Of a DNA stretch of 64,000 bases, positions 32,886-41,783 are shown piece by piece. How positions within the stretch are numbered: the first letter of the stretch is position 1; each line of letters opens with the position of its first letter. The notes under the pieces were generated by a model that did not search any database, was not told where the DNA came from, and saw nothing but the letters and a program-made list of their open reading frames with translations. The translations under genes were made by a program, and so were the position numbers. Source of the DNA: Nocardia sp. BMG51109 (GTDB lineage Bacteria > Actinomycetota > Actinomycetes > Mycobacteriales > Mycobacteriaceae); contig NZ_JAFQ01000004.1 of NCBI RefSeq assembly GCF_000526215.1, positions 1,302,001 to 1,366,000 of the forward strand. The letters are read 5' to 3'.

Positions 32886-35519
32886 GTGGTCGCATCGAAA
32901 GTTTCTGCCGGCAGTTCCGCTGATATAGCACTGCACGATTCCGCCTATGTGCCTCCTGTCCTCGCCTTCGTCCCGCTGCGGATGACCTGCGCGCAAGCCG
33001 CGCTGGAGCGCGCCACTCGCGCGGCGAACGGGCATACCGTCCTGGTGTGCGCCCCGGCCGGCTGCGGTAAGACCGTCCTGGTGGCCGATTGGCTGCACCG
33101 TCGCCGGCTTTCCGATGCCTCCGACACCACTGTCGGCTGGGTGAACATCGGTGCCCTCGCCACCGATACGACCCGGCTGTGGCCCGCGGTCAGCGCCGCA
33201 CTGGGCCTGTCGGCCGGCCCCCGGGCGAGCGCGATTCCGGACACACCGGTCGACGAGGCGGCAGCGGTGATCTCCGCCCTCTCGGCCCGCACCGGCTCCG
33301 CCGTGCTAGTACTCGACGACGCCCATCTGAGCACCGACCCGCTCATGCTGGCGGGTCTCGAATACTTCGTCGAACACGCGCCACCGTCACTCACCGTCGT
33401 CGTCGTCGGCCGCTTCGATCCGCCGCTGCGCTGGCACGCCCTGGAGATGACCGCCCGCCTGACCCGCATCACCGGCCACGACCTGGCGCTGACCGAGACG
33501 CACATCGCCGAGCTGCTGGCCCAGCACGACTGCCGACTCACCGATGCCGACCTGGCCACCGTCCATCGGCTCACCCGCGGCTGGGCCGCCTTGGTCCGGA
33601 TCGCCGCCATCCACTTGGCCGCGCACACCGACGATCGCGCGACCTCCATCGCGGCGCTCGCGCAGAGCCCGCGCGCGGTGGCCGACTTCCTCGTCGGCGA
33701 ACTGCTGACCACGCTGTCACCCGAGGCACGCGAGTTCCTGCTCACCACCGCGGTGCCGACCTCGTTCAGCGTCGAGCTGGCCGAGGAGCTCACCGGGACG
33801 ACCGCGGCGCGGACCCTGGACCTGTTGCTGCGCAACAATTTTCCCCTCGAGGCCACGGCACACGACGGCGCGCTCTGGTACACCTACCACCCGATGCTGC
33901 GCACCTACCTGCTCGCCGAGACGGCGCGCACCCGGCCCGGCCGCACCGTCGCCATCCATCGCGCCTGCGCGCACTGGTTCACCGCCGCGGCGATGCTGCC
34001 GGACGCCCTGGATCACGTACTCGCCGAACCCGATCACCCGACCCTGACCACGTTCGTCCGCGACCACGGCCCGCGCATGGTCTTCTCCGGCAACGGCGCA
34101 CCCCTGCTGCGCCACCTCGACGCGCTCGACGCCGCGGCGAACGATCCGTTCGTCCTCGCGCTCCGCATCGCGGACGCCCTCGAACGCGCCGACCTCGTAC
34201 AGGCGGCCGGCCTGCGGGACCTCGTCGACGAGATGCCGTCCTCGCACTCGGTATTCGCGGCATCGAATCTGGTGCGGCCCTTCGCCGATGCCGTCGGATA
34301 CGAGGTCGACCTCGCGACCGGCCGCGGCATCACCGCACCGCCTCCGCCCACCCCGACCGGACACCGGGACATCGACTGCTACATCGCGCTGGCGGCCGCC
34401 GGCACGCACACGCTCGAGCCGGGCACGCGGCACGGCGAATCCCAGTTGCGGCACGCGCTGGCGCTGGCGGAACAGGCCGGGCTGCCCCGGCTGACCCTGG
34501 ACGCCCTCACCCGGCTCGCCCTCTCCGCCGGACTGACCGGCTCGCTCACCCTGATGCGCGAACGCGCCGTTCGCGCCGTCGTCTTCGCCGACGACCACGA
34601 CCTGAACCACACCATCGCCCTCGTCCAGGCCCGGCTCATGATCGCGCTGATGGCCTACCTCCAGGGCGACAACGACTGCCTGCGCACCGTCGACATCGTG
34701 CCCAGCGCAAGACAATTGGACGGCTCCACCGCCCCCGCCCCCGGGTGGCACGCCGACGTCCTCACCCACCTGTTCGCCTTCGACACCGCCCCGGACCGGC
34801 ACACCGTCGCCGACACGCTGCGCGCCCGGATGGACCGCCTGCTCGACGAGACCCCGATCCCGGCGACGACCGGCGGCCTGCTGATCCAGGTCGCCTGGGC
34901 GATGCTGCGGATCCGCCGGACCGAGCCCGCGCGCAGGATGCTCGACCGGGCGGTGGCCGCGCTCGGACGGCTACCGGAGACGGTCCTCGTCGAGGCGGCC
35001 CTCGCACAGGACGGTCACCGCTACGCCGCCGCCGTGGAGCTGATCGCGCCGCTGCTGGCGGACGACGAACGGTTGCATCCGGTGTCGGCGGTCCATGCCC
35101 GGCTGCTGCACGCGTCGGCCTGCCACCGGCTCGATCGACCGGCGGCCGCCTACGAGGCGCTGCACCGCGCGCTGGCGCTGGCCGGCGCCGACCGGCTGGT
35201 CCGCCCGTTCCTCGATGTGCCCGGCGCGATGGAACTGCTCGACCAGTACATCGGCAGATTCGGCCATCTCGACGAGTTCGCCGACACCATCAGGCACCGC
35301 GCCCGCGCTCACACGGATACGCGCGTTCCCTCGCTGACCGACACCGAGCTGACGGTGCTGCGACAGCTTCCCTCCGGCATGACCACCAGCAGCCTGGCCA
35401 CGGATATGGGCGTCTCGATCAACACCGTCAAGACCCATCTCCGCGGGATCTATCACAAGCTGGGCGTGCGCACCCGCGCCGACGCCATCGCGCACGCCCG
35501 CACCCTCGGCCTGATCTGA
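32886..35519 (+). CDS. Large LuxR-family ATP-dependent regulator (MalT/LAL-like)
   Basis: 877 residues from a GTG after GGAGG. The N-terminal STAND-type ATPase has Walker A APAGCGKTVLVADWL near 56-70 and Walker B SAVLVLDDAHLS near 139-150. A long helical repeat region (about 330-790) follows, and a LuxR helix-turn-helix closes the protein (SLTDTELTVLRQLPSGMTTS, then SINTVKTHLRGIYHKLGVRTRADAI). Such proteins sense a ligand, bind ATP, oligomerise and activate transcription. The preceding 200 bp hold an AT-rich patch near 32810-32830 that may be promoter. The downstream gene begins 65 bp later on the same strand. Confidence 0.9.
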   Translation: MVASKVSAGSSADIALHDSAYVPPVLAFVPLRMTCAQAALERATRAANGHTVLVCAPAGCGKTVLVADWLHRRRLSDASDTTVGWVNIGALATDTTRLWPAVSAALGLSAGPRASAIPDTPVDEAAAVISALSARTGSAVLVLDDAHLSTDPLMLAGLEYFVEHAPPSLTVVVVGRFDPPLRWHALEMTARLTRITGHDLALTETHIAELLAQHDCRLTDADLATVHRLTRGWAALVRIAAIHLAAHTDDRATSIAALAQSPRAVADFLVGELLTTLSPEAREFLLTTAVPTSFSVELAEELTGTTAARTLDLLLRNNFPLEATAHDGALWYTYHPMLRTYLLAETARTRPGRTVAIHRACAHWFTAAAMLPDALDHVLAEPDHPTLTTFVRDHGPRMVFSGNGAPLLRHLDALDAAANDPFVLALRIADALERADLVQAAGLRDLVDEMPSSHSVFAASNLVRPFADAVGYEVDLATGRGITAPPPPTPTGHRDIDCYIALAAAGTHTLEPGTRHGESQLRHALALAEQAGLPRLTLDALTRLALSAGLTGSLTLMRERAVRAVVFADDHDLNHTIALVQARLMIALMAYLQGDNDCLRTVDIVPSARQLDGSTAPAPGWHADVLTHLFAFDTAPDRHTVADTLRARMDRLLDETPIPATTGGLLIQVAWAMLRIRRTEPARRMLDRAVAALGRLPETVLVEAALAQDGHRYAAAVELIAPLLADDERLHPVSAVHARLLHASACHRLDRPAAAYEALHRALALAGADRLVRPFLDVPGAMELLDQYIGRFGHLDEFADTIRHRARAHTDTRVPSLTDTELTVLRQLPSGMTTSSLATDMGVSINTVKTHLRGIYHKLGVRTRADAIAHARTLGLI

Positions 35520-35576
35520 CCGCCGACCCGGTTTCACCCGAATCGGATGATGTGTGGAGCAACCGTTTTCCGCACG

Positions 35577-35648
35577 ATCGGATCATGGCTGACAACAGCG
35601 ATCGGGTCATGACTGACAGCGGCAATCGGGTCATCACCGATAACGGTT
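35577..35648 (+). repeat. 24-bp tandem repeat, three copies, covering the start of the DUF6325 gene
   Basis: Units 35577-35600, 35601-35624 and 35625-35648 follow the pattern ATCGGRTCATSRCYGAYARC. Units 1 and 2 each contain an in-frame ATG, so the repeat duplicates the candidate start codon. It encodes DRIMADNS/DRVMTDSG/NRVITDNG. Confidence 0.85.
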
Positions 35649-36052
35649 TGGGCCCAGTGGAACTGGCAGTACTCACCTTCCCCGGCAGGCGAGCCGCACC
35701 GCCGGTGGTCGATGCGCTGCGGGAGGTGGTGGACCACGGCGACGCGACGATCATCGACCTGATCTATCTCGCGAAGGACGAGGCCGGTCGCGTCGAGCAG
35801 GTCGAGGTGGACGAGCCGCTGCAGGACCTCGGGCTCGACGGCCTGCCCGTGGAACCGCGCGGTCTGGTCAGCGACGCCGACCTCGACATCGTCCGGGCCT
35901 CGATGGACCCGGGCACCTCGGCCGTCGTCGTCGTGTACGAGCAGACCTGGGCGCGCCGGCTCGCCACCACCATCGCCGAGGCGGGCGGCGAGCTCGCCCT
36001 GCACGTCCGGATCCCCCGCGACGCCGTCGACGCGGCGCTCGCGGTCTCGTGA
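35585..36052 (+). CDS. DUF6325 family protein
   Basis: 155 residues. After the repeat-encoded N-terminus the family core starts at LGPVELAVLTFPG and contains ALREVVDHGDATIIDLIYLAKDEAG and TSAVVVVYEQTWARRLATTIAEAGGELALHVRIP. DUF6325 proteins are soluble actinobacterial proteins frequently followed by a SHOCT protein, exactly as here (15 bp gap). I chose the ATG at 35585; the ATG at 35609 in the second repeat unit is equally possible since neither has a clear ribosome site. Function unknown; relatives appear in stress-response regions. Confidence 0.75.
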   Translation: MADNSDRVMTDSGNRVITDNGLGPVELAVLTFPGRRAAPPVVDALREVVDHGDATIIDLIYLAKDEAGRVEQVEVDEPLQDLGLDGLPVEPRGLVSDADLDIVRASMDPGTSAVVVVYEQTWARRLATTIAEAGGELALHVRIPRDAVDAALAVS

Positions 36053-36067
36053 GAAGGGAACTGCCCC

Positions 36068-36385
36068 ATGGTATTTCGCGCAGGACGCATCGGCCGCCCG
36101 GGCCTGCTCGGGGCGGTCGCGCGCACCGCGGTCGTGGCCGGAACCGCCCGGGCCACTGCCAATGCCGTCGATCGCCACAGCCAGCAGCGCAACGCCGAAC
36201 AGCAGGCATACACCCAGCAGCAGGCGTACGCCCAGCAGCCGGCCCAATACGCGCCGCCGCCCGCGGCACCCGATCAGCCCGGTGACGACCTGGTCGACAA
36301 GTTGCAGCGGCTCGGCGAGCTGCACGCGTCGGGCGCGCTGTCCGACCAGGAGTTCGCGGCCGCGAAGGCGCAACTGCTGCGGTGA
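36068..36385 (+). CDS. SHOCT-domain protein
   Basis: 105 residues. It starts with a basic, alanine-rich segment (about 1-35) that could bind membrane, then a Gln/Tyr/Ala-rich linker (about 38-70), and ends with a SHOCT domain: DDLVDKLQRLGELHASGALSDQEFAAAKAQLL. SHOCT is a short C-terminal oligomerisation domain. It partners the DUF6325 gene 15 bp upstream; GAAGGGAA precedes the ATG. Confidence 0.88.
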   Translation: MVFRAGRIGRPGLLGAVARTAVVAGTARATANAVDRHSQQRNAEQQAYTQQQAYAQQPAQYAPPPAAPDQPGDDLVDKLQRLGELHASGALSDQEFAAAKAQLLR

Positions 36386-36423
36386 CCGATACCGGCGCAC
36401 ACGGTCCGGCGTCGCCCGCAGTC

Positions 36424-36468
36424 GTCGCCGTCCGGGCGGTCGCCGTCCGGGCGATGGCCGTCCGGCGG
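36424..36468. repeat. 15-bp tandem repeat, three copies, in the gap before the sulfatase gene
   Basis: GTCGCCGTCCGGGCG at 36424-36438 and again at 36439-36453, followed by a diverged copy at 36454-36468. It lies in the 213-bp gap between the SHOCT gene and the alkyl sulfatase. No promoter or gene is otherwise evident in that gap. Confidence 0.85.
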
Positions 36469-36598
36469 CCGGACAGTTTGCTCCCGCCGTGCCGAATTCA
36501 CCCTCGAGGGGTGATCCCGGCCTGCTTCCCGAGCCCTACCGTTCTCCCCAGCCGGCTGCCCCGTGACGCACATCGACAGATCCGGAAACGAGGACATC

Positions 36599-38425
36599 AT
36601 GACCATGCCGCTGGACTTCGACAACACCACCGACTTCGACGACGCAGCACGGGGATTCATCGCGGCACTCCAACCCGCCCTCATCACCACCGCCGACGGC
36701 CGCACGGTCTGGGACGGCGAGGCCTACCGTTTCCTCGACGGTGACTGCCCGCCCACCGCAGACCCCAGCCTCTGGCGGCAGGCCCAACTGTGCAACAAGC
36801 AGGGCCTGTTCGAGGTCACCGAGGGCATCTACCAGGTTCGTAACCTCGACCTGTCGAATATGACCCTCGTCGAGGGCGACCGGGGCGTCATCGTCATCGA
36901 CCCGCTGATCTCGGCCGAATGCGCGGCCGCCGCCCTGGCGCTGTACCGCGAGCACCGCGGCGACCGACCCGTCACCGGCCTCGTCTATACGCACTCGCAC
37001 GCGGACCATTTCGGCGGCGCACGCGGCGTTCTCCCGGACGGCCACGACTCGATCCCCATCCTCGCCCCCGTCGGGTTCCTCGAACACGCCGTCAGCGAGA
37101 ACGTCTACGCCGGCAACGCGATGACCCGCCGCGCGATCTTCATGTACGGCGCCGGGCTCGGCAAGGGCCCGGACGGACAGATCGGCGCCGGCCTGGGCAT
37201 GACCACCTCCACCGGCAGCGTCGGCCTCGTGCCGCCCACCGTCGACATCACCGAGACCGGGCAGGAGGAGAAGATCGACGGCGTCACCATGGTCTTCCAG
37301 CTCACGCCCGGCACCGAGGCGCCCGCCGAGATGAACTTCCTGTTCCCCGACCACCGCGCCCTGTGCATGGCGGAGAACGCCACCCACAACATGCACAACG
37401 TGCTCACCCTGCGCGGCGCACTCGTCCGCGACACCCGCATCTGGGCCCACTACCTGGACGAGGCCATCGCGCTGTTCGCCGACAAGGCCGATGTCGCCTT
37501 CGCCTCGCACCACTGGCCCACCTGGGGCACCGACAACTGGACCGGATGGCTCGCCGGGCAGCGCGACATGTACGCCTACATGCACGACCAGACCCTGCGA
37601 CTGACCAACCGGGGCCACACCGGATCCGAGATCGCCGAGGAATTCCGGTTCCCGCCCGACCTGGACCGGCTGTGGGCCAACCGCGGCTACTACGGGTCGA
37701 CCAGCCACAACGTCAAGGCCGTCTACCAGCGCTACATGGGCTGGTTCGACGGCAACCCGGCGCACCTGTGGGAACATCCGCCGGTCGAGCAGGCGAAACG
37801 ATACGTCGCCGACTACGGCGGCGTCGACGCCGTCGTGGCGAAGGGACGCGCCTACCTCGACGACGGCGACCTGCGATTCGCCGCCACCCTGCTCAACCAC
37901 GCCGTCTTCGCCGAACCCGGCCACGGCGGCGCCAAGGACGCCCTCGCCGAGGTCTACGAGAAACTCGGGTACGGCGCCGAGAACGGGCCGTGGCGCAACT
38001 TCTATCTCGTCGGCGCGCAGGAACTGCGGCACGGCGTCACCGCGACCGAACTCGACACCAGCAATCCGGAGATGCTGAGCGCCCTCACGATCGACATGCT
38101 CATCGACTCCCTCGCCGTCCACATCGATGGTCTCCGCGCCGCCGAGGCCGGCCGTCTCACCATGGACTGGGATCTCACCGACCAGGCCCGCATCGTCCGG
38201 CTCACCCTGTCCAACGGCGCCCTCACCCACCGCACCCACACCACGGCCGCCCCGCTCGTCGGCGCCGCCGATCTCACCCTGCACGTCACCAAAACTCAAC
38301 TACTGCACATCTTTTCGGGAGCATCCCTCGACGGCGTCAGCACGGAAGGAGACCCCGGCGTACTGAAAACGCTCACCGGACTGCTGGACGCTCCCGATCC
38401 GCGCTTCCCGATCGTCGTCCCCTGA
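36599..38425 (+). CDS. Alkyl sulfatase (SdsA1/BDS1-like metallo-beta-lactamase fold)
   Basis: 608 residues from the ATG at 36599, which follows CGAGGA with suitable spacing. A metallo-beta-lactamase domain has YTHSHADHFGGARGV near 133-147 (HxHxDH zinc ligands) and further ligands in MNFLFPDHRALCMAENATHNMHN near 245-265. A helical dimerisation domain (about 370-490) and an SCP2-like lipid-binding domain (about 495-600) follow. It hydrolyses primary or secondary alkyl sulfates such as SDS to alcohol and sulfate. No signal peptide is evident, so it is probably cytoplasmic. The next gene is a small DUF1269 protein 46 bp away. Confidence 0.93.
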   Translation: MTMPLDFDNTTDFDDAARGFIAALQPALITTADGRTVWDGEAYRFLDGDCPPTADPSLWRQAQLCNKQGLFEVTEGIYQVRNLDLSNMTLVEGDRGVIVIDPLISAECAAAALALYREHRGDRPVTGLVYTHSHADHFGGARGVLPDGHDSIPILAPVGFLEHAVSENVYAGNAMTRRAIFMYGAGLGKGPDGQIGAGLGMTTSTGSVGLVPPTVDITETGQEEKIDGVTMVFQLTPGTEAPAEMNFLFPDHRALCMAENATHNMHNVLTLRGALVRDTRIWAHYLDEAIALFADKADVAFASHHWPTWGTDNWTGWLAGQRDMYAYMHDQTLRLTNRGHTGSEIAEEFRFPPDLDRLWANRGYYGSTSHNVKAVYQRYMGWFDGNPAHLWEHPPVEQAKRYVADYGGVDAVVAKGRAYLDDGDLRFAATLLNHAVFAEPGHGGAKDALAEVYEKLGYGAENGPWRNFYLVGAQELRHGVTATELDTSNPEMLSALTIDMLIDSLAVHIDGLRAAEAGRLTMDWDLTDQARIVRLTLSNGALTHRTHTTAAPLVGAADLTLHVTKTQLLHIFSGASLDGVSTEGDPGVLKTLTGLLDAPDPRFPIVVP

Positions 38426-38471
38426 TCCGCACGACCGGCGAGACCCCGAACGACAAGAAAGGACCGACACG

Positions 38472-38960
38472 ATGGCTGGAACGCTGACCGTGTGGAAATT
38501 CCCCACCGACACCGGTGCCGACACCGCGGCCCACACGCTGAAGGAACTACAGTCGGAAAACCTGATCACGGTGCACGATGCGGCCGTGGTCCGGTGGCCG
38601 GAGGGGGCGAAGAAACCCAAGACCGAACAGCTGCGCAGCCTCACCGGCGCGGGCGCGCTCAGCGGCGCGTTCTGGGGTCTCCTGTTCGGGATCCTGTTCT
38701 TCGTTCCGCTGCTCGGCGCCGCGCTCGGCGCCGGTCTCGGCGCGCTGACCGGATCGATGACCGACGTCGGGATCGATGACAAGTTCATCGCCCAGATCAA
38801 GGAGAAGGTGACCCCCGGGACATCGGCCCTGTTCGTGCTGACCTCGGACGCGACCGTGGATCGCGTGCACGAGCGATTCCAGGGCCAGCAGGCGGAACTG
38901 ATCTCGACCAACCTGTCCCGCGAACAGGAGGACCAGCTTCGATCGGTGTTCGCCGAGTAA
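38472..38960 (+). CDS. DUF1269 domain protein
   Basis: 162 residues. N-terminal ferredoxin-like strand (LTVWKFPTDTGADTAAHTLKEL), a VVRWPEGAKKPKTEQLRSL block, a glycine-rich hydrophobic hairpin GALSGAFWGLLFGILFFVPLLGAALGAGLGALTGS (about 62-97) and a soluble C-terminal part. This is the usual DUF1269 architecture, a membrane-associated protein of unknown function. A purine-rich AAGAAAGGA precedes the ATG. It is closely downstream of the alkyl sulfatase and ends before a strong hairpin. Confidence 0.9.
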   Translation: MAGTLTVWKFPTDTGADTAAHTLKELQSENLITVHDAAVVRWPEGAKKPKTEQLRSLTGAGALSGAFWGLLFGILFFVPLLGAALGAGLGALTGSMTDVGIDDKFIAQIKEKVTPGTSALFVLTSDATVDRVHERFQGQQAELISTNLSREQEDQLRSVFAE

Positions 38961-38980
38961 CCGATCCACCGAGAAGACCT

Positions 38981-39010
38981 GCGCGCCATGAGCTTTGCCT
39001 CATGGCGCGC
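38981..39010. terminator. Hairpin between convergent genes
   Basis: Perfect 12-bp stem GCGCGCCATGAG (38981-38992) and CTCATGGCGCGC (38999-39010) with a six-base loop, between the DUF1269 stop and the isochorismatase stop. It separates the stress-type genes from the siderophore locus in both directions. Confidence 0.8.
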
Positions 39011-39021
39011 GGTGGCGCCGA

Positions 39022-39693
39022 TCAGCCGGCGGGTTCGGGGGTGGCGGGCTCGGCGGGGGCGGGTTCGAGCTGGTGCAGGAGATCTTCGGTGGTCAGGACC
39101 GCCCCGCAGCGGCGGGCGGTGTAGTTCGCGGCCATCAGGTGTTCGTCGCGGGTGAAGTCGGCGGTGGCGTCCAGGGCGAAGAACGGGTGGATATCGCTCA
39201 TGAAAGCCTCTGCGGCGCTGAGCATGACGCCCATATGCGCGTAGACGCCGGTGACCACGAGCTGGTCCCGGTTGCGGAAGCCGAGCAGCTCGCGCAGGTC
39301 GGTGCGCTGGAACGCGGAGTAGCGCCACTTGGTGACCTGGATGTCGCGCGGGTCCGGGCGCAGGGCGTCGATCACGTCGGTGTCGGGGCCCTGGGCCATT
39401 CCGGTGCCCCAGAAATCGGCCAGGATGCCGCGGCGGGAGGGATGCTGATTGCCCGGCTGCATGGTGTAGATCACCGGAATTCCCAACTCGTGGCAGCGGT
39501 TTCGCAATCGGGCGATATTCGCGACGAAGGTGCGGACCGGGTCGCTGTCCGGGTCGTAGGCCGCCAGGAAATACCGCTGCATGTCGTGGATCAGCAGCGC
39601 GGCGCGGCCGGGTTCGAGCCGCCAGGGCACCTGGTTGGCCGTCACCTCCGCCGCGGTGGGCAGCGGATACGGCGCGATCGGGGGGATGGGCAT
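39022..39693 (-). CDS. Isochorismatase without its aryl carrier domain
   Basis: 223 residues; the ATG follows CGGAG. Isochorismatase fold: ALLIHDMQRYFL (catalytic Asp near 40), KWRYSAFQRTDL (Lys near 135) and LVVTGVYAHMGVMLSAAEAFM near 155-172. It hydrolyses isochorismate to 2,3-dihydro-2,3-dihydroxybenzoate and pyruvate, the EntB/DhbB reaction. Unlike EntB, the protein ends after the catalytic domain in a Pro/Ala/Glu tail, and the aryl carrier protein is a separate gene at 43463. Last gene of the minus-strand entA-entC-entB operon; it begins 47 bp after the synthase stop. Confidence 0.9.
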   Translation of the reverse strand: MPIPPIAPYPLPTAAEVTANQVPWRLEPGRAALLIHDMQRYFLAAYDPDSDPVRTFVANIARLRNRCHELGIPVIYTMQPGNQHPSRRGILADFWGTGMAQGPDTDVIDALRPDPRDIQVTKWRYSAFQRTDLRELLGFRNRDQLVVTGVYAHMGVMLSAAEAFMSDIHPFFALDATADFTRDEHLMAANYTARRCGAVLTTEDLLHQLEPAPAEPATPEPAG

Positions 39694-39740
39694 GGCTAAT
39701 CTCCGGGTCGTTGGTTGCGGCGGATCAGGCCGAGTACGGA

Positions 39741-40901
39741 TCAAGCGACGGTGACGGAACTTTCCGAGATACCGAGCGGCCGGAGGATGCGCTGGAACTT
39801 TCCGGTGGTCTCGGCGAGTTCGGCGGCCGGATCGGAATCCGCCACGATGCCGCCGCCGGCGTGCGCGAGCAGGCTCATGCCGTCGGACGACAGTTCGGCA
39901 CAACGGATTCCGACCATCCACTCGCCGTTGCCGTCGGCGTCACACCAGCCGATCGCGCCGGCGTAGAAGCCGCGGTGGCCCTCGATCTCGGCGATGAGCC
40001 GCGCGGCCTCCGCGGTGGGCGTGCCGCAGACCGCGGGGGTGGGGTGCAGGGCCACGGCCAGCTCCAGCGCCGACGGTCCGTCGGCCGGCACGGTGGCGGT
40101 GAGCGGTGTCCCGAGATGCCACATCTCGGGAGTGCCGGTGAGTTCCGGGGTTGCCGGGGTGCGCACCTCGGCGCACCGGTCCCGCAGCACATCACTGACG
40201 TGGTCGACGACGTACCGGTGCTCGTGCTGGTCCTTGGCCGAGACGCGCAGGGCGTCGGCGGCCTGCCGATCCGCCCGGTCGTCGTCCGGCACGCGCCGCG
40301 CCGAACCCGCCAGGGGATAACTGAACACGCCCGTGTCCTCGCGCCGGATCAGCACTTCCGGACTGGAACCCACCAGATGCCGGCCCTGATAGGGCGCGCC
40401 GGCGGCGGACAGGTCGACGAGATATCCGTTGCCCATCGGGTCGGTCGACACCAGCCGGTCCAGCAGTTCACCGGCCCGCACCGGGCAGGCCGTTCGGGCC
40501 CGAATCACCCTGGCCAGCACCACCTTCCGTACCGGATGGGCCGGATCGCCCAGCAGTCGCACCGCCGCGGCGACGCGCTGCCGGTGGACCTCCGGCGCGG
40601 GCAGGGCCGCGTCGAACTCCAGCGCGGGTGGTGTGCCGTCCTCGGACGGCCGATGGCTGCCGTCGGTCGCCGTGAACGACGTGGGCGCCCACAGCGCGGC
40701 GGGCGCGCCGACCGCGAACGGCAGCGCGCCCACGATATGGGTGACCTTCCCGCTGCGCAGTGCGGCGACCGCATCGTGTGCGGACCGGAAGACCTGTCCG
40801 GCGCGGCCGGCCGTCACCGTCCGGTGCGGTCGGGACAGGACAAAGGCGGGTTCCGAGATATCGGTGGGTATGCCGGAAATGGTGATCATCCTCTCGGTCA
40901 C
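39741..40901 (-). CDS. Isochorismate synthase (EntC/DhbC type)
   Basis: 386 residues from a GTG in a GTGA overlap with the entA homologue; an ATG 12 bases downstream is the alternative. It converts chorismate to isochorismate for 2,3-dihydroxybenzoate. Chorismate-binding motifs: VVLARVIRARTACP near 145, SSPEVLIRREDTGVFSYPLAGSARR near 195-220, HLGTPLTATVP, then HPTPAVCGTPTAEA near 300 and GHRGFYAGAIGWCDADGNGEW near 320-340, with magnesium-binding acidic residues in EHRYVVDHV. It is in the same operon as entA and the isochorismatase. Confidence 0.92.
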   Translation of the reverse strand: MTERMITISGIPTDISEPAFVLSRPHRTVTAGRAGQVFRSAHDAVAALRSGKVTHIVGALPFAVGAPAALWAPTSFTATDGSHRPSEDGTPPALEFDAALPAPEVHRQRVAAAVRLLGDPAHPVRKVVLARVIRARTACPVRAGELLDRLVSTDPMGNGYLVDLSAAGAPYQGRHLVGSSPEVLIRREDTGVFSYPLAGSARRVPDDDRADRQAADALRVSAKDQHEHRYVVDHVSDVLRDRCAEVRTPATPELTGTPEMWHLGTPLTATVPADGPSALELAVALHPTPAVCGTPTAEAARLIAEIEGHRGFYAGAIGWCDADGNGEWMVGIRCAELSSDGMSLLAHAGGGIVADSDPAAELAETTGKFQRILRPLGISESSVTVA

Positions 40902-41698
40902 ATATCGAGCGTGGCGCCGCCGTCCACCCGCAGATCGTGCATGGTGATATGGCGAGCGCCGTCGGATACCAGAAAGCGGACTGCGGCGGCGATGTCGGCC
41001 GGAGACGCTATGCGCCGCAAGGGGATTCCGAGCCGGTAGGCGCCAGGGTCGCCGTCCAGCAGGCTGGTGCGCGCGGGCGCGTCCAGGGGCTCGTCGCCGT
41101 CGGCGTACAGGCCGCGCAGCATCGCCGTATCCGTGGACCCGGGCGACACCAGGTTCACCCGCACGCCGCGCGGGGCGACCTCGAGCGCGAGCGACCGGGT
41201 GAAGGCCGTCGTCGCGGCCTTCGCCGCGCCGTAGGCGGCCATGGCGATGCGCGGGGTGTTCGCGGCATTGGAGGAGACGACCACGATCGAACCGCGGCCG
41301 ACCGCGGCCATATCGCGGGCCGCGCGCTGGGTCACGTGCATGGCCCCGGTCGTGTTGACGGCCAGGCACCTCTCCCAGGCATCCGGCGAAATATCCAGCG
41401 CGCTGCCGGGTTCCATCACGCCCGCGGCGTGCACGAGCACGTCCACCGGGCCGTGATCGGCGGCGATCCGGTCGAATGCGGCGCCGATCCGCGCCGGGTC
41501 GGTGACGTCGACCACCTCGGCGGCGCACTCGGTTCCCGGTGCGCTCTCGCCGATGTCGCGGGCCACGCCGTGAATCCGCGGATCGCGGTCCCACAGCGAC
41601 AGGACCTTCGCATCCTCCGCGAGTCCGGCCGCGATCGCCGCTCCGATACCGCCGGCCGCGCCCGTGACGACGACCACCGATTTGCCCGATTCGATCAT
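40898..41698 (-). CDS. 2,3-dihydro-2,3-dihydroxybenzoate dehydrogenase
   Basis: 266 residues, classical SDR. It oxidises 2,3-dihydro-2,3-dihydroxybenzoate with NAD to 2,3-dihydroxybenzoate (EntA/DhbA step). TGAAGGIGAAIA binds the cofactor near residue 12; VVVSSNAANTPRIAMAAYGAAKAA carries the catalytic Ser, Tyr and Lys near 138-160. The start is 28 bp from an iron box, so it is the iron-controlled first gene of the three-gene operon. Assignment rests on context with EntC, isochorismatase and EntE. Confidence 0.9.
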   Translation of the reverse strand: MIESGKSVVVVTGAAGGIGAAIAAGLAEDAKVLSLWDRDPRIHGVARDIGESAPGTECAAEVVDVTDPARIGAAFDRIAADHGPVDVLVHAAGVMEPGSALDISPDAWERCLAVNTTGAMHVTQRAARDMAAVGRGSIVVVSSNAANTPRIAMAAYGAAKAATTAFTRSLALEVAPRGVRVNLVSPGSTDTAMLRGLYADGDEPLDAPARTSLLDGDPGAYRLGIPLRRIASPADIAAAVRFLVSDGARHITMHDLRVDGGATLDM

Positions 41699-41704
41699 AA
41701 AAGT

Positions 41705-41723
41705 AAGGTTAGCCTAACTTAAA
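41705..41723. promoter_or_regulatory. IdeR/DtxR-type iron box
   Basis: TAAGGTTAGCCTAACTTAA, nearly the consensus TTAGGTTAGGCTAACCTAA, with a perfect central inverted repeat AAGTTAGGCTAACCTT read on the other strand. It lies 7 bp from the entA-type start and about 60 bp upstream of the adenylation gene, so one box can repress both operons when iron is plentiful. Confidence 0.9.
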
Positions 41724-41783
41724 TAAATGTGTATGCTCGGTTCTCGCGAAACCGACCGTCTTCCCGAAACGAGGTGGCCCACA

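Noticed and set aside
36536..38299. 587-codon minus-strand frame opposite the alkyl sulfatase
   Set aside because: Val/Gly/Asp-rich shadow; sulfatase motifs are on the plus strand.
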